In this document: positions 1 to 6,220 of the stretch, piece by piece
How the letters are laid out: each line of letters starts with the position of its first letter
Position numbering within the stretch: position 1 is the first letter of the stretch
NCBI GenBank assembly: GCA_022615475.1
Contig: JAKEGQ010000100.1
Location: forward strand, 1-10,521
DNA length: 10,521 bases
Source of the DNA: Candidatus Methylomirabilota bacterium
Lineage (GTDB): Bacteria > Methylomirabilota > Methylomirabilia > Methylomirabilales > CSP1-5
Reading direction: 5' to 3'
The notes under the pieces: generated by a model
The model's database searches: none
What the model saw: the letters and a program-made list of their open reading frames with translations, nothing else
Told to the model about the DNA's origin: nothing
Program-made: the position numbers and the translations under genes

Positions 1-379
1 ACTTGACCCCCAGCTTGTAGCAGGGCATCCGCGGTTCAGTCACCATCACTTCTGCCGCACCGATTCGGAGCCTATCGCCAATATTGACGGTATCCTCCCG
101 CAATCCTTCGGTGGTGAGATTTTCGCCGAACATTCCCCAGGGCAGCTTCATCTCCGGTAATTCCCCCCGCCAATAGTCATAGTGCTCGACCGGGTAGACG
201 TACACCGCTTTGCTTGGCCCACCGTGGACGGACAAATCCGCCTGCCGGTCCCCATCCAGATTTAGACTCCGCATCATCACGCGCCCTGTGATGGGTTCTT
301 TAAAGATCCCGGTGGTAACCCTCTTGCCCTTCCAGACCACTTCCCGCGGTTGTCCCACGTTGACGGACACAATCTTCAT
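1..379 (-). CDS. MOSC-domain protein, YiiM-like (C-terminus cut by window edge)
   Basis: The frame reads leftward from ATG at 377-379 and stays open to the window edge, giving 126 codons of a longer protein. The start MKIVSVNVGQPREV, the HGGPSKAVYVYP stretch (about residues 56-67), GMFGENLTTEGL (about 86-97) and the end PRMPCYKLGVK match the MOSC family of the YiiM type. In that family the conserved Cys (here in MPCYK, near residue 122) lies in the fold related to the C-terminal domain of Mo-cofactor sulfurase. YiiM proteins are linked to detoxification of N-hydroxylated bases and use molybdenum cofactor chemistry; this specific function is inferred. A second in-frame ATG at 386-388 lies against the SD (AGGGGG on the minus strand, 389-394), so the downstream ATG, spaced 9 nt from it, is preferred. 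The missing part is the helical C-terminus. The family link to Mo-cofactor chemistry is interesting beside moaC and tup genes, but the distance and opposite strand make it weak context. Confidence 0.85.
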   Translation of the reverse strand, partial: MKIVSVNVGQPREVVWKGKRVTTGIFKEPITGRVMMRSLNLDGDRQADLSVHGGPSKAVYVYPVEHYDYWRGELPEMKLPWGMFGENLTTEGLREDTVNIGDRLRIGAAEVMVTEPRMPCYKLGVK

Positions 380-567
380 GGTCCACATCCCCCTGGTGCC
401 TAAGGCATTGCTGGTATCGAATATCTGGCTCACCTTGACGTATATTAGACGAAGAGTAAGGCTTGGCGGTTTCAGAGGTCTTGAGCCTCTTGCGGAATCG
501 AAGCTCAGAACGGGGCGGGGTTGCGGGCGCGGGCACTCTCCAGTTCTAGGTGTAATCTGCCGACGGT
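380..567. other. Intergenic gap between the DinB-like and MOSC genes
   Basis: This 188-bp spacer has no credible coding frame. Read on the minus strand it holds a TAATAT hexamer (442-447) that could be a -10 element for the MOSC gene, but I find no good -35 at the right spacing. No clear hairpin followed by a T run is present, so I cannot say whether the two minus-strand genes share a transcript. Confidence 0.4.
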
Positions 568-1041
568 CTATCCGCCGCGAGCGCGCTGCATCGCAGCGTA
601 GAGATGATGCGCCTCGTGTAGCAGGAAGAACTCGATCCACTCCGGAATCGTCATGGCACCGACGGAGGGGTGGATGCCCGGCCTGCCGATCTGGGCGGCG
701 GAGAGCTTACCTACGAGCTCCAGGAGTTGACCCCGCAGGGTCTGAAGCCGCTGCAGCACCTCCTCTGTCGGCAACGCCGCCCATTGTGGCCACTCCGGGT
801 CATCCTCGGCTTTGTACCGAGGGAGTTCTGGCCGCTCCTCGCTCAGGATGCGTCGGATGCGTTCGAGATACAGCTGGTGAATCCGGGCGAGGTGCGCGAG
901 ATTCTCGTGAGCCGACCACTTGCCTGAGGCCGGGCGCCGGTTAACCGCCGCAGGATCCACCCCGCCGAGTATGACTTGAAGAGACTCGAGCTGTATCGCC
1001 AATCGCAATCTTGTTGATTCACTGAGTCCCGCCCCCTCCAT
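568..1041 (-). CDS. DinB-fold (DinB_2/YfiT-like) putative metal-dependent protein
   Basis: A 157-residue protein with the layout of the DinB/YfiT four-helix-bundle superfamily. It shows an N-terminal helix (about 9-28), then KWSAHENLAHLARIH (41-55) with a candidate metal-binding His50, and a C-terminal LLHEAHHLYAAM (140-151) that supplies His142 and His146. Three His residues placed this way are the typical metal triad of the superfamily, whose members include bacillithiol/mycothiol-dependent S-transferases and many uncharacterised proteins. Despite the name, it is not the DNA polymerase IV called DinB. The start ATG (1039-1041) has a strong SD (AGGAGGT, 1047-1053 on the minus strand). It lies 91 bp downstream of vapC with no visible terminator between, so co-transcription is possible. 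The substrate cannot be told from sequence. Confidence 0.8.
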   Translation of the reverse strand: MEGAGLSESTRLRLAIQLESLQVILGGVDPAAVNRRPASGKWSAHENLAHLARIHQLYLERIRRILSEERPELPRYKAEDDPEWPQWAALPTEEVLQRLQTLRGQLLELVGKLSAAQIGRPGIHPSVGAMTIPEWIEFFLLHEAHHLYAAMQRARGG

Positions 1042-1132
1042 ACAAGACCTCCTTCTGTCTCGTTCGCATCTCTTCTTCCAGGTAGAGGTGCCGGATACAG
1101 GCGTGCCCAGAGAGGGCAGGGCGGGCTCAACT

Positions 1133-1537
1133 CTACAGGTGGTCGGCCAGGAGAGAGGTGCGGCCCGCTACACGGGTGAAGTGAGCGTCCCGATGCCAGA
1201 TGCGGCACCCGTGCTCCATGGCCACGGATGCGATCACCAAGTCGGTCGCCGGAACAGGGGTCCCGCGCTGCTGGAGTTCAAATCCCAACCGAGCAGCGGT
1301 TTCGATCGCCTCGCGGCTCGGTTCGAGCCACCGCAGGCCGGAAAAATCATCCCGTAAGGCGATATACGCCTCCTCGGTCCTCGCTCCCTGAAGAACCTCT
1401 ACCACAATGATGCCCGTTGTCACGACTACATCCCTGGTCAAGGCCTCTCGGACCCGGTCTTGAAGGGCCTTCGGGCCACGGGGGCGATAGTAGTCTATCC
1501 AGACGGAGCTATCGATGAGAAGAGCCGGCGCAGCCAC
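1133..1537 (-). CDS. vapC: VapC-type PIN-domain toxin ribonuclease
   Basis: A 134-residue PIN-domain protein of usual VapC length, expected to be an Mg/Mn-dependent endoribonuclease that cuts tRNA or rRNA when not held by its antitoxin. The four acidic PIN positions are all visible: Asp9 in LLIDSSVWID, Glu47 in VVEVLQG, Asp99 in PATDLVIASVAMEHG, and Asp117 in HRDAHF. The toxin therefore looks catalytically intact. The start is GTG (1535-1537), one base after the stop codon of vapB, with a GAGGG-type SD inside the end of vapB; this arrangement implies translational coupling. The gene pair and the antitoxin type make VapC the best name. A generic PIN RNase without toxin activity is the main alternative. 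The target RNA cannot be predicted. Confidence 0.9.
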   Translation of the reverse strand: MAAPALLIDSSVWIDYYRPRGPKALQDRVREALTRDVVVTTGIIVVEVLQGARTEEAYIALRDDFSGLRWLEPSREAIETAARLGFELQQRGTPVPATDLVIASVAMEHGCRIWHRDAHFTRVAGRTSLLADHL

Positions 1538-1538
1538 C

Positions 1539-1742
1539 TTATCCCTCAGCCCTCCGCCTCAGGAGCTCTTTCAACGACACCGCGAGATCCACCTTGCCAG
1601 CATGCTCAATCATACGTTCGCGGCTGGCCCGTCGGAGTAGCTCACGAAGCCCCATCTCGATCGCCTCGCGCTTTGTCCTCGCCCCGCTGGCACGGACGGC
1701 CTTTTCAAGCAACTCCTTGTCCACGCTCACAGAAAGCCGCAT
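1539..1742 (-). CDS. vapB: VapB-type antitoxin (ribbon-helix-helix, DUF2191-like)
   Basis: A 67-residue basic protein. Its N-terminal MRLSVSVDKELLEKAVRASG followed by ARTKREAIEMGLRELLRR has the strand-helix-helix pattern of VapB antitoxins in the DUF2191 group. The N-terminal ribbon (about 1-7) should bind operator DNA as a dimer, and the C-terminal half (about 40-67) should wrap the VapC active site. The start ATG (1740-1742) has an excellent SD (AAGGAGGT, 1750-1757 on the minus strand). The ATG is 68 bp from the stop of bioF, and the pair probably has its own promoter in that gap. As in other vapBC modules, repression by the VapB-VapC complex is expected; the operator itself is not proven here. 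Confidence 0.88.
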   Translation of the reverse strand: MRLSVSVDKELLEKAVRASGARTKREAIEMGLRELLRRASRERMIEHAGKVDLAVSLKELLRRRAEG

Positions 1743-1762
1743 TTACACCACCTCCTTGCACC

Positions 1763-1795
1763 ATAAGGATACACCATTATGATCCACCGAGGCAA
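1763..1795 (-). promoter_or_regulatory. Possible vapBC promoter with overlapping imperfect dyad
   Basis: Read on the minus strand, TTGCCT (1790-1795) and TATCCT (1766-1771) are separated by 18 bp and lie just upstream of the vapB SD. The element overlaps imperfect inverted repeats: GGAT at 1767-1770 paired with ATCC at 1782-1785, and ATAAGG at 1763-1768 against CCATTAT at 1774-1780. This is where a VapB ribbon dimer would be expected to bind for autorepression. Both hexamers are imperfect, so this is a suggestion only. Confidence 0.35.
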
Positions 1796-1810
1796 GGGAA
1801 AGATACCAGC

Positions 1811-2986
1811 TCAGAGAAGGGCGAACTCGCGGAAGGCCTTTTCAGCGGCCTCAAGCGCCCGGTCCAGATCGGCCCGCGTGTGCGCGGCGGTCACGGTGAA
1901 GCGGAGCCGGCTGGTACCGGGAGGGACGGTCGGGGGCCGGATCCCCTGGCAGAACACCCCGAGCTCGAGGAGACGGTCGCTGAGCGCCATCGTTCGCTGC
2001 CGGTCATGGATCATTACCGGGAGGATGTGGGTCACACTCGGCTCCGTGGAGAGGCCGAGGCGGTGCAGACCCTCCCGGAAATGACGAACGCTTTCCCAGA
2101 GCCTCTGTCGATGCGCCGGTTCCTCATCCAGGATGTCCAGGGCGGCCATGGCGGCGGCCAGGGCCGGCGGGGTCAGGGCGCAGGTAAAGATAAAGCTCCG
2201 AGATCGATTGATGAGATATTCCCGCAGGCTCCGGCTGCCCACGACATAGGCGCCAAAGCTTCCCAACGCCTTGCCCAGGGTGCCGATCTCGATATCGACC
2301 CCCTCCGGACCCGTGAGCCCGAAGTGCTCCGCTGTCCCTTCCCCTCGCTCGCCCAAGACGCCGGTCCCGTGCGCATCGTCAAGCATAAGGAGGGCATCGT
2401 AGTTTCTTGCCAGCTTGGCAAGCTCCGGCAACGACGCGAGATCCCCGTCCATGCTGTAGACCCCATCGACCGCGATGAGTCTCCGCCGGAACCCGGTGTC
2501 TGACTTGAACAGCTGTTCGAGGGCGTCCACATCGTTGTGGGGGAATACCTTCACCGTCGCCCGGCTCAAGCGGCAGCCATCGACGATGCTCGCGTGGCTG
2601 AGGGCATCCGCATAGATCACATCCCCCTCGCCCACGACCGCTGAGATCACACCGAGATTGGCCATGTAGCCGGTGCTATAGACCAGCGCGGCCTCGCGCC
2701 CCTTGAAGCGGGCCAATCGCTCTTCCAGGGTGCGGTAGAGCTCATTATTACCCGCGATGAGTCGTGAGGCCGCGGAGCAAACCCCGAGGCGCTCGGTGGC
2801 CTCGATGGCGGCAGCCTTGAGCCGGTGGTGGGTGGCCAGGCCGAGGTAGTTACTGCTACAGAGAACGATCACCTCGCGGCCATCGACCCGCATCCGCGCC
2901 TCAGCTGGCCCCTCCATGGCCCGAAGCCACCGGTAGGAGTCCTTGCGCTTCAGCCGCTCGATTTCTCGCTCGAAGAAGTCGGTCAC
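1811..2986 (-). CDS. bioF: 8-amino-7-oxononanoate synthase (BioF)
   Basis: A fold-type I PLP enzyme of the alpha-oxoamine synthase family. BioF condenses pimeloyl-thioester with L-alanine to 8-amino-7-oxononanoate, the first step of biotin ring assembly in the cytoplasm. From the chosen start it has 391 residues, normal for the family. Visible features are CSSNYLGLA (43-51), ASRLIAGN (73-80), His131 in SHASIVDG (stacks on PLP), DDAHGTGVLG (203-212, with the PLP-nitrogen Asp) and TLGKALGSFGAY (236-247) with the Schiff-base Lys239. The DDAHGTGVLG form and overall similarity favour BioF over glycine C-acetyltransferase (Kbl), though the two are hard to separate without a tree. The frame is open upstream to 3259, but GTG at 2984-2986 is chosen: it has SD GAGGGA (2994-2999) at 7 nt, and the protein then begins TDFFEREIERLKRK as relatives do. 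The extra upstream residues look non-conserved and run through the promoter zone. No other biotin gene is in the window. Confidence 0.85.
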   Translation of the reverse strand: MTDFFEREIERLKRKDSYRWLRAMEGPAEARMRVDGREVIVLCSSNYLGLATHHRLKAAAIEATERLGVCSAASRLIAGNNELYRTLEERLARFKGREAALVYSTGYMANLGVISAVVGEGDVIYADALSHASIVDGCRLSRATVKVFPHNDVDALEQLFKSDTGFRRRLIAVDGVYSMDGDLASLPELAKLARNYDALLMLDDAHGTGVLGERGEGTAEHFGLTGPEGVDIEIGTLGKALGSFGAYVVGSRSLREYLINRSRSFIFTCALTPPALAAAMAALDILDEEPAHRQRLWESVRHFREGLHRLGLSTEPSVTHILPVMIHDRQRTMALSDRLLELGVFCQGIRPPTVPPGTSRLRFTVTAAHTRADLDRALEAAEKAFREFALL

Positions 2987-3042
2987 AGACAGATCCCTCG
3001 TCGCGCTCGTCCCGGGGAAATTGTATCTGGAAGGATAGGCTC

Positions 3043-3071
3043 CGTATATCACATCCCGGCTGGCGGAACAA
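3043..3071 (-). promoter_or_regulatory. Candidate bioF promoter
   Basis: On the minus strand TTGTTC (3066-3071) and TATACG (3043-3048) are separated by exactly 17 bp and lie 57 bp upstream of the bioF start codon. The -35 match is modest and the -10 match is fair. A TACAAT hexamer lies further downstream (complement of bases near 3018-3023) but lacks a -35 partner. Prediction by eye only. Confidence 0.3.
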
Positions 3072-3073
3072 CG

Positions 3074-3089
3074 AGTCCCCAAGGGGACT
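3074..3089. repeat. Inverted repeat AGTCCCC-AA-GGGGACT, possible operator
   Basis: Two perfect 7-bp arms flank a 2-bp centre, making a 16-bp dyad. It lies 2 bp upstream of the candidate bioF -35 hexamer, a position typical of an activator or repressor site. The loop is too short for an RNA hairpin and there is no T run, so a terminator is unlikely. The cognate regulator is unknown; the sequence does not resemble the BirA operator that I would expect for a biotin gene. Confidence 0.45.
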
Positions 3090-3194
3090 GCGGGTCTCGA
3101 CCGTACTGGCGCGTTCAGCCGGTCGTTCATGGCTTTGCTTGAGTCCTTATGGATCGTTTTTTTATGTATTTTTGGTAATTTCTTGTAATTCTTA

Positions 3195-3223
3195 TTGACT
3201 TTTTTCTTGATCGAGGCTATCCG
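3195..3223 (+). promoter_or_regulatory. Candidate promoter of the tup operon
   Basis: TTGACT (3195-3200) and TATCCG (3218-3223) are separated by 17 bp, just downstream of an AT-rich tract that could act as an UP element. Transcription would begin about 15 bp before the regulator's start codon. A TTG at 3195 could open the same frame as the regulator, but it falls inside this -35 hexamer, which supports the ATG at 3246 as the true start. Confidence 0.5.
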
Positions 3224-3245
3224 TAGGGTTGCCTGGGAGAGGCCG

Positions 3246-4145
3246 ATGTCGCAACTCATGAATGCGAAAGAGGTCGCCGCCTACCTGGGGATCCACGAGA
3301 AGAAGGTCTACTACCTCGCCAAGGCCGGCAGGATCCCATGCACCCGGGTAACGGGCAAGTGGATCTTTCCCAAGCCCCTCATCGATCAGTGGATTGACGA
3401 GAGTGCGAGAGGGCGTGGCCGGATACCGAAAGAGGAGGAACGGCCCTTCCTGCTCGCGGCCGGCAGCGACGACCCGAGTCTCGGCCTCCTGAGAGAAGCG
3501 TACACCAGGCATCTCGGGCCCACCGCTCTCTTCCTCGCGATCGTCGGCAGCAGCGCCGGCCTCGACGCCCTTCGGGACGGCGTGGCAGATCTCGCCTTGG
3601 CTCACCTGCGGGACCCCGTGACCGGAGACTACAACCTACCGCAGCTCAAGAGCACACTCCCCTCCGGAGGCGTGGCGATCGTCCTCTTTCACCGGGAGGT
3701 CGGGCTCCTCACGAGATCTGGAAACCCGCTCGGCCTCCGGACGGTCGCCGACCTGGCACGGCCCGGCCTCCGAATTATCAACAGGCAGCAGGGGTCGGGA
3801 ACCCGTCTCTACCTCGACCGACAGCTCGCCCAGCTCGGGATTGAGCCGGAACGCATCTACGGATACGGGGATGCGGTCGCCACGCACGTCGAGGTCGGCC
3901 TCAAGGTCCTGCGCGGCGAGGCGGATACCGGCGTCGCCACGAAAGCGACTGCGCACCTCCTCAGCCTCGACTTCATCCCGCTTACCCGAGAACGCTTCGA
4001 TCTCCTCATCGCGAAAGAACGCTTCTTCGCCCGGCCAGTTCAAGTGCTCCTCGAGATCGTGGGCTCGCGAGAGTTCCGAACCCGAGTCGAGGCCCTCGGC
4101 GGGTACGACACCTCCGAATCCGGCCGTATCCTCTCCAACACGTAA
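3246..4145 (+). CDS. HTH plus periplasmic-binding-like oxyanion-responsive regulator
   Basis: A 299-residue cytosolic protein with no signal peptide. Residues about 5-50 (MNAKEVAAYLGIHEKKVYYL... to PLIDQWI) form an excisionase/MerR-like helix-turn-helix. Residues about 66-290 form a substrate-binding domain of the PBP_like type (PF12727, COG1910 group), which is known to be fused to HTH domains. Likely ligand-loop segments are VGSSAGLDALRDG (100-112) and NRQQGSGTRLY (179-189); the latter recalls the SRGDDSGTH loop of the TupA proteins encoded just downstream. I infer that it senses tungstate or molybdate in the cytoplasm and controls the tup operon that it heads, as a one-component regulator distinct from ModE. 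The start ATG 3246 has GGGAGAGG just upstream and is followed at once by conserved HTH sequence. The next gene starts 19 bp after its stop. Whether it represses or activates cannot be told. Confidence 0.85.
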   Translation: MSQLMNAKEVAAYLGIHEKKVYYLAKAGRIPCTRVTGKWIFPKPLIDQWIDESARGRGRIPKEEERPFLLAAGSDDPSLGLLREAYTRHLGPTALFLAIVGSSAGLDALRDGVADLALAHLRDPVTGDYNLPQLKSTLPSGGVAIVLFHREVGLLTRSGNPLGLRTVADLARPGLRIINRQQGSGTRLYLDRQLAQLGIEPERIYGYGDAVATHVEVGLKVLRGEADTGVATKATAHLLSLDFIPLTRERFDLLIAKERFFARPVQVLLEIVGSREFRTRVEALGGYDTSESGRILSNT

Positions 4146-4164
4146 GACACGAGGAAAGAGCGCC

Positions 4165-4371
4165 ATGGAACTCAGTGCTCGCAATCGTCTCCCCGGCATC
4201 GTGAAGTCTGTAAAGCTCGGCAATGTGATGGCGGAGATTCTCCTCGATGTGGCTGGGACCACAGTGGCGGCCGTGATTACGCGGGCGTCGGCGGAACGCC
4301 TGCGCCTGAAGGAGGGCGATCGCGTCAGCGCCGTCATTAAGGCCACCGAGGTCATGATCGCCAAGGAATAG
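4165..4371 (+). CDS. Free-standing Mop domain (molbindin-like oxyanion-binding protein)
   Basis: A 68-residue protein consisting of one Mop/TOBE domain. The opening ARNRLPGIVKSVKLGNVMAE, the middle VAAVITRASAERLRLKEGD and the end VSAVIKATEVMIAKE are diagnostic of the family. Molbindins assemble into hexamers that hold molybdate or tungstate at subunit interfaces and serve as cytoplasmic buffer or store. It follows the regulator gene by 19 bp and precedes tupA by 24 bp, so it is in the operon. The start ATG follows GAGGAAAGAG (4151-4160). The C-terminal region of TupC in the same operon has the very similar ARNRLAGTVVKV segment, so the two domains probably bind the same anion. Which anion cannot be read from the sequence; TupA homology favours tungstate. 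Confidence 0.9.
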   Translation: MELSARNRLPGIVKSVKLGNVMAEILLDVAGTTVAAVITRASAERLRLKEGDRVSAVIKATEVMIAKE

Positions 4372-4395
4372 ACCCCCCGAAAGGAGGAGACGGCC

Positions 4396-5238
4396 ATGTG
4401 TCGGACGATTCCGCGAGGCGCGATGCTCGCCCTCGCATCTATTCTACTTTCGCTGCCCGTCTCCCTCTGGGCGGCGGAGCCGGCCGACAAGACCGTCATC
4501 CTCGCCACAACCACCAGTACGCGGGACTCCGGGCTCCTCGATGTTCTGCTCCCGGTCTTTGAGAAGAAGACCGGTTACGTCGTCAAGACGATCGCGGTCG
4601 GCACCGGACAATCGCTCGCGATGGGCAAGCGAGGCGATGCGGATGTCGTGATGACACACGCGCCGGAGGCCGAGAAGCCCCTCGTAGACGAAGGCTGGCT
4701 CACCCATCGGGTGCAGTTCATGCACAACGACTACGTCCTGGTCGGACCGGAGGCGGACCCGGCGAAAATCACGCGGGTGAAGAGCACCGCGGCTGCCCTT
4801 CGGCAGATCGCGGAGGCCAAGGCGACGTTTGTCTCCCGGGGTGACGACTCGGGAACGCACAAGCAGGAGCAGGCCCTTTGGAAGGCGGCCGGCATCGTCC
4901 CCAAATGGAGCTGGTACGTGGAGGCAGGGCAGGGGATGGGGGCGACGCTTCGGATCGCCAGCGAGAAGCAGGGCTATACCCTGACCGATCGGTCGACGTA
5001 CCTCAGTCTCCAGAGGACCCTCGGTTCAAAGATCCTGCTCGAGGGTGATCCGCCCCTGCTCAACAAGTATAGCGTGATGCTGGTCAACCCGGCCAAGCAC
5101 CCCAAGGTGAACGCCAAGGGGGCCAAGGCGTTCCACAAATGGCTGCTGACCGACGAGGCCCGGACGCTCATCCGGGATTACGGCAAGGACCGCTTCGGCC
5201 AGCCACTGTTTTTCCTCGATCCGGTGAAGCCGGAATAA
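4396..5238 (+). CDS. tupA: Tungstate ABC transporter substrate-binding protein TupA (copy 1, canonical)
   Basis: A 280-residue periplasmic binding protein with an N-terminal signal peptide (hydrophobic core about 10-25, likely cleavage near LWA-AEP). The mature start VILATTTSTRDSGLLD carries the TTTS signature (residues 38-41) described for TupA tungstate binders. The second anion loop SRGDDSGTHKQEQALW (147-162), with Arg148 and the Ser-Gly-Thr turn, is also present, as are EAGQGMGATL (176-185) and the TLTDR segment (195-199). TupA captures tungstate with very high affinity and delivers it to TupBC. The SD AAGGAGGAGA (4381-4390) is strong. It is followed after 129 bp by a second, closely related copy. 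Family assignment to TupA rather than ModA or WtpA is well supported; selectivity for tungstate over molybdate is family knowledge, not shown here. Confidence 0.93.
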   Translation: MCRTIPRGAMLALASILLSLPVSLWAAEPADKTVILATTTSTRDSGLLDVLLPVFEKKTGYVVKTIAVGTGQSLAMGKRGDADVVMTHAPEAEKPLVDEGWLTHRVQFMHNDYVLVGPEADPAKITRVKSTAAALRQIAEAKATFVSRGDDSGTHKQEQALWKAAGIVPKWSWYVEAGQGMGATLRIASEKQGYTLTDRSTYLSLQRTLGSKILLEGDPPLLNKYSVMLVNPAKHPKVNAKGAKAFHKWLLTDEARTLIRDYGKDRFGQPLFFLDPVKPE

Positions 5239-5367
5239 GGGGCAGCTCGTCCGGTCACCGCGCGTTGGCGCGAAGCGCTTGAATTCACCGGCACGACCGA
5301 GTAGGCTGGGGAGGTGATGATCGCGAAGCCGTAGTATGAGCCCTCCAGGGAAGGACAGAGCTCGGGC
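5239..5367 (+). other. Spacer between the two tupA copies
   Basis: This 129-bp gap is the longest inside the tup operon. It holds short palindromes (CGCG-TTGG-CGCG at 5259-5270; AAGCGCTT at 5273-5280) but no T-tract, so an intrinsic terminator is not supported. A hairpin here could affect relative expression of the two binding proteins; this is speculation. Confidence 0.35.
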
Positions 5368-6204
5368 ATGCCGGGTCCCACCTTACGCACGTTGGTTCTT
5401 GTCGCATCAGCCCTTGTCCTGGGGATGCCCTTGAGCACCTGGGTAGCCGAACCGGCGAACAGGATTATCGTCCTGGCGACGGGTCATACCCTCCGGGACT
5501 CTGGGCTCCTCGACGTCCTCATCCCTCTCTTTGAGAAGAAGACCGGTTACGTGGTCCGACCCATCGCGGTCGGGACGGGCCAGGCGCTAGCAATGGGTAA
5601 GCGGGGCGATGCCGACGTTCTCCTTACTCACGACCCGGAAGCTGAGGCGCCCCTCGTGAAGGAGGGCTATCTCATCAACCGGCGACAATTCATGCACAAC
5701 GATTTTATTATCGTCGGACCGGCCCAAGACCCGGCGAGGATCGCGCGGACCAAGAGCGCGGCGACTGCCTTCAGACAGATCGCCGAGGCGAAGGTGACCT
5801 TTGTCTCCCGCGGGGACGACTCCGGCACCCACAAGCGGGAGCAGGCGCTCTGGAATGCCGCGGGTCTCAGCCCCACACGGCCCTGGTACGTGGAGGCCGG
5901 CCAGGGGATGGGGGCGACGCTCGGCATCGCCAGCCAGAAGCAGGCGTATACGCTCACCGACCGGGCCACCTTCCTGAACCTCCAGAAGACGCTCGCGCTC
6001 AAGATCCTTCTGGAAGGGGACCCGGCGCTGCTCAACCTCTACAGCGTCATGGAGGTGAACCCAGCGAAGCACCCCAAGGCGAACCACGCCGGGGCACGCG
6101 CCTTCAGCGACTTTCTCATTTCGGACGAGGCGCGCGGCCTGATTCGGGACTACGGTAAGGACCGGTTCGGCCAGCCGCTCTACTTCCTGGGTCCGGTCAA
6201 GTGA
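5368..6204 (+). CDS. TupA-like binding protein (copy 2, altered TTTS motif)
   Basis: A 278-residue paralogue of the preceding TupA, alignable by eye without gaps from the signal peptide to the last few residues and roughly two-thirds identical. Long blocks match, such as SRGDDSGTHK (147-156), YVEAGQGMGATL (174-185) and IRDYGKDRFGQPL (259-271). The signal peptide (hydrophobic about 8-24) is retained. The key difference is at residues 38-41: copy 1 reads T-T-T-S and copy 2 reads T-G-H-T, followed by Leu in place of Thr. Two side-chain oxyanion contacts of the family are thus replaced, while the loop with Arg148 is kept. Several base changes underlie this, so it is not a single sequencing error. 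I infer a tandem duplication with altered ligand affinity or preference, sharing TupB and TupC. The start ATG 5368 has only a distant AAGGA (5351-5355), so translation may be weaker. It ends 16 bp before tupB. Confidence 0.88.
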   Translation: MPGPTLRTLVLVASALVLGMPLSTWVAEPANRIIVLATGHTLRDSGLLDVLIPLFEKKTGYVVRPIAVGTGQALAMGKRGDADVLLTHDPEAEAPLVKEGYLINRRQFMHNDFIIVGPAQDPARIARTKSAATAFRQIAEAKVTFVSRGDDSGTHKREQALWNAAGLSPTRPWYVEAGQGMGATLGIASQKQAYTLTDRATFLNLQKTLALKILLEGDPALLNLYSVMEVNPAKHPKANHAGARAFSDFLISDEARGLIRDYGKDRFGQPLYFLGPVK

Positions 6205-6220
6205 TGGGAGACCTACTCAA

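Larger units (their letters stand above)
2987..3245. other. Divergent intergenic control region between bioF and the tup operon
   Basis: This 259-bp gap separates the two outward-facing transcription units. It contains a GC-rich half near bioF with a candidate promoter and a 7-bp-arm inverted repeat, and a strikingly AT-rich half (about 3140-3210, with runs of T on the plus strand) leading into the tup promoter. Open frames crossing it on either strand have poor start contexts and unconserved-looking sequence, so I treat it as non-coding. Confidence 0.7.

Noticed and set aside
1460..2503. Long plus-strand open frame of 347 codons
   Set aside because: It lies antisense to vapC, vapB and bioF, shows no family resemblance, and is Pro/Arg/Gly-rich as expected for the complement of GC-rich genes.
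3195..3245. Earlier TTG start (3195) for the HTH-PBP regulator
   Set aside because: The TTG lies within the predicted -35 hexamer and lacks an SD; conserved HTH sequence begins right after ATG 3246.
2987..3259. N-terminal extension of bioF by up to 91 residues (starts near 3259 or ATG at 3128-3130)
   Set aside because: No good SD precedes these starts, the sequence is low-complexity and Lys-rich from AT-rich DNA, and GTG 2984-2986 has a well-spaced SD and gives a family-like N-terminus.
5239..5367. Small gene or terminator between the two tupA copies
   Set aside because: Only very short frames (for example five codons from ATG 5317) and hairpins with 4-bp stems without T tracts were found.
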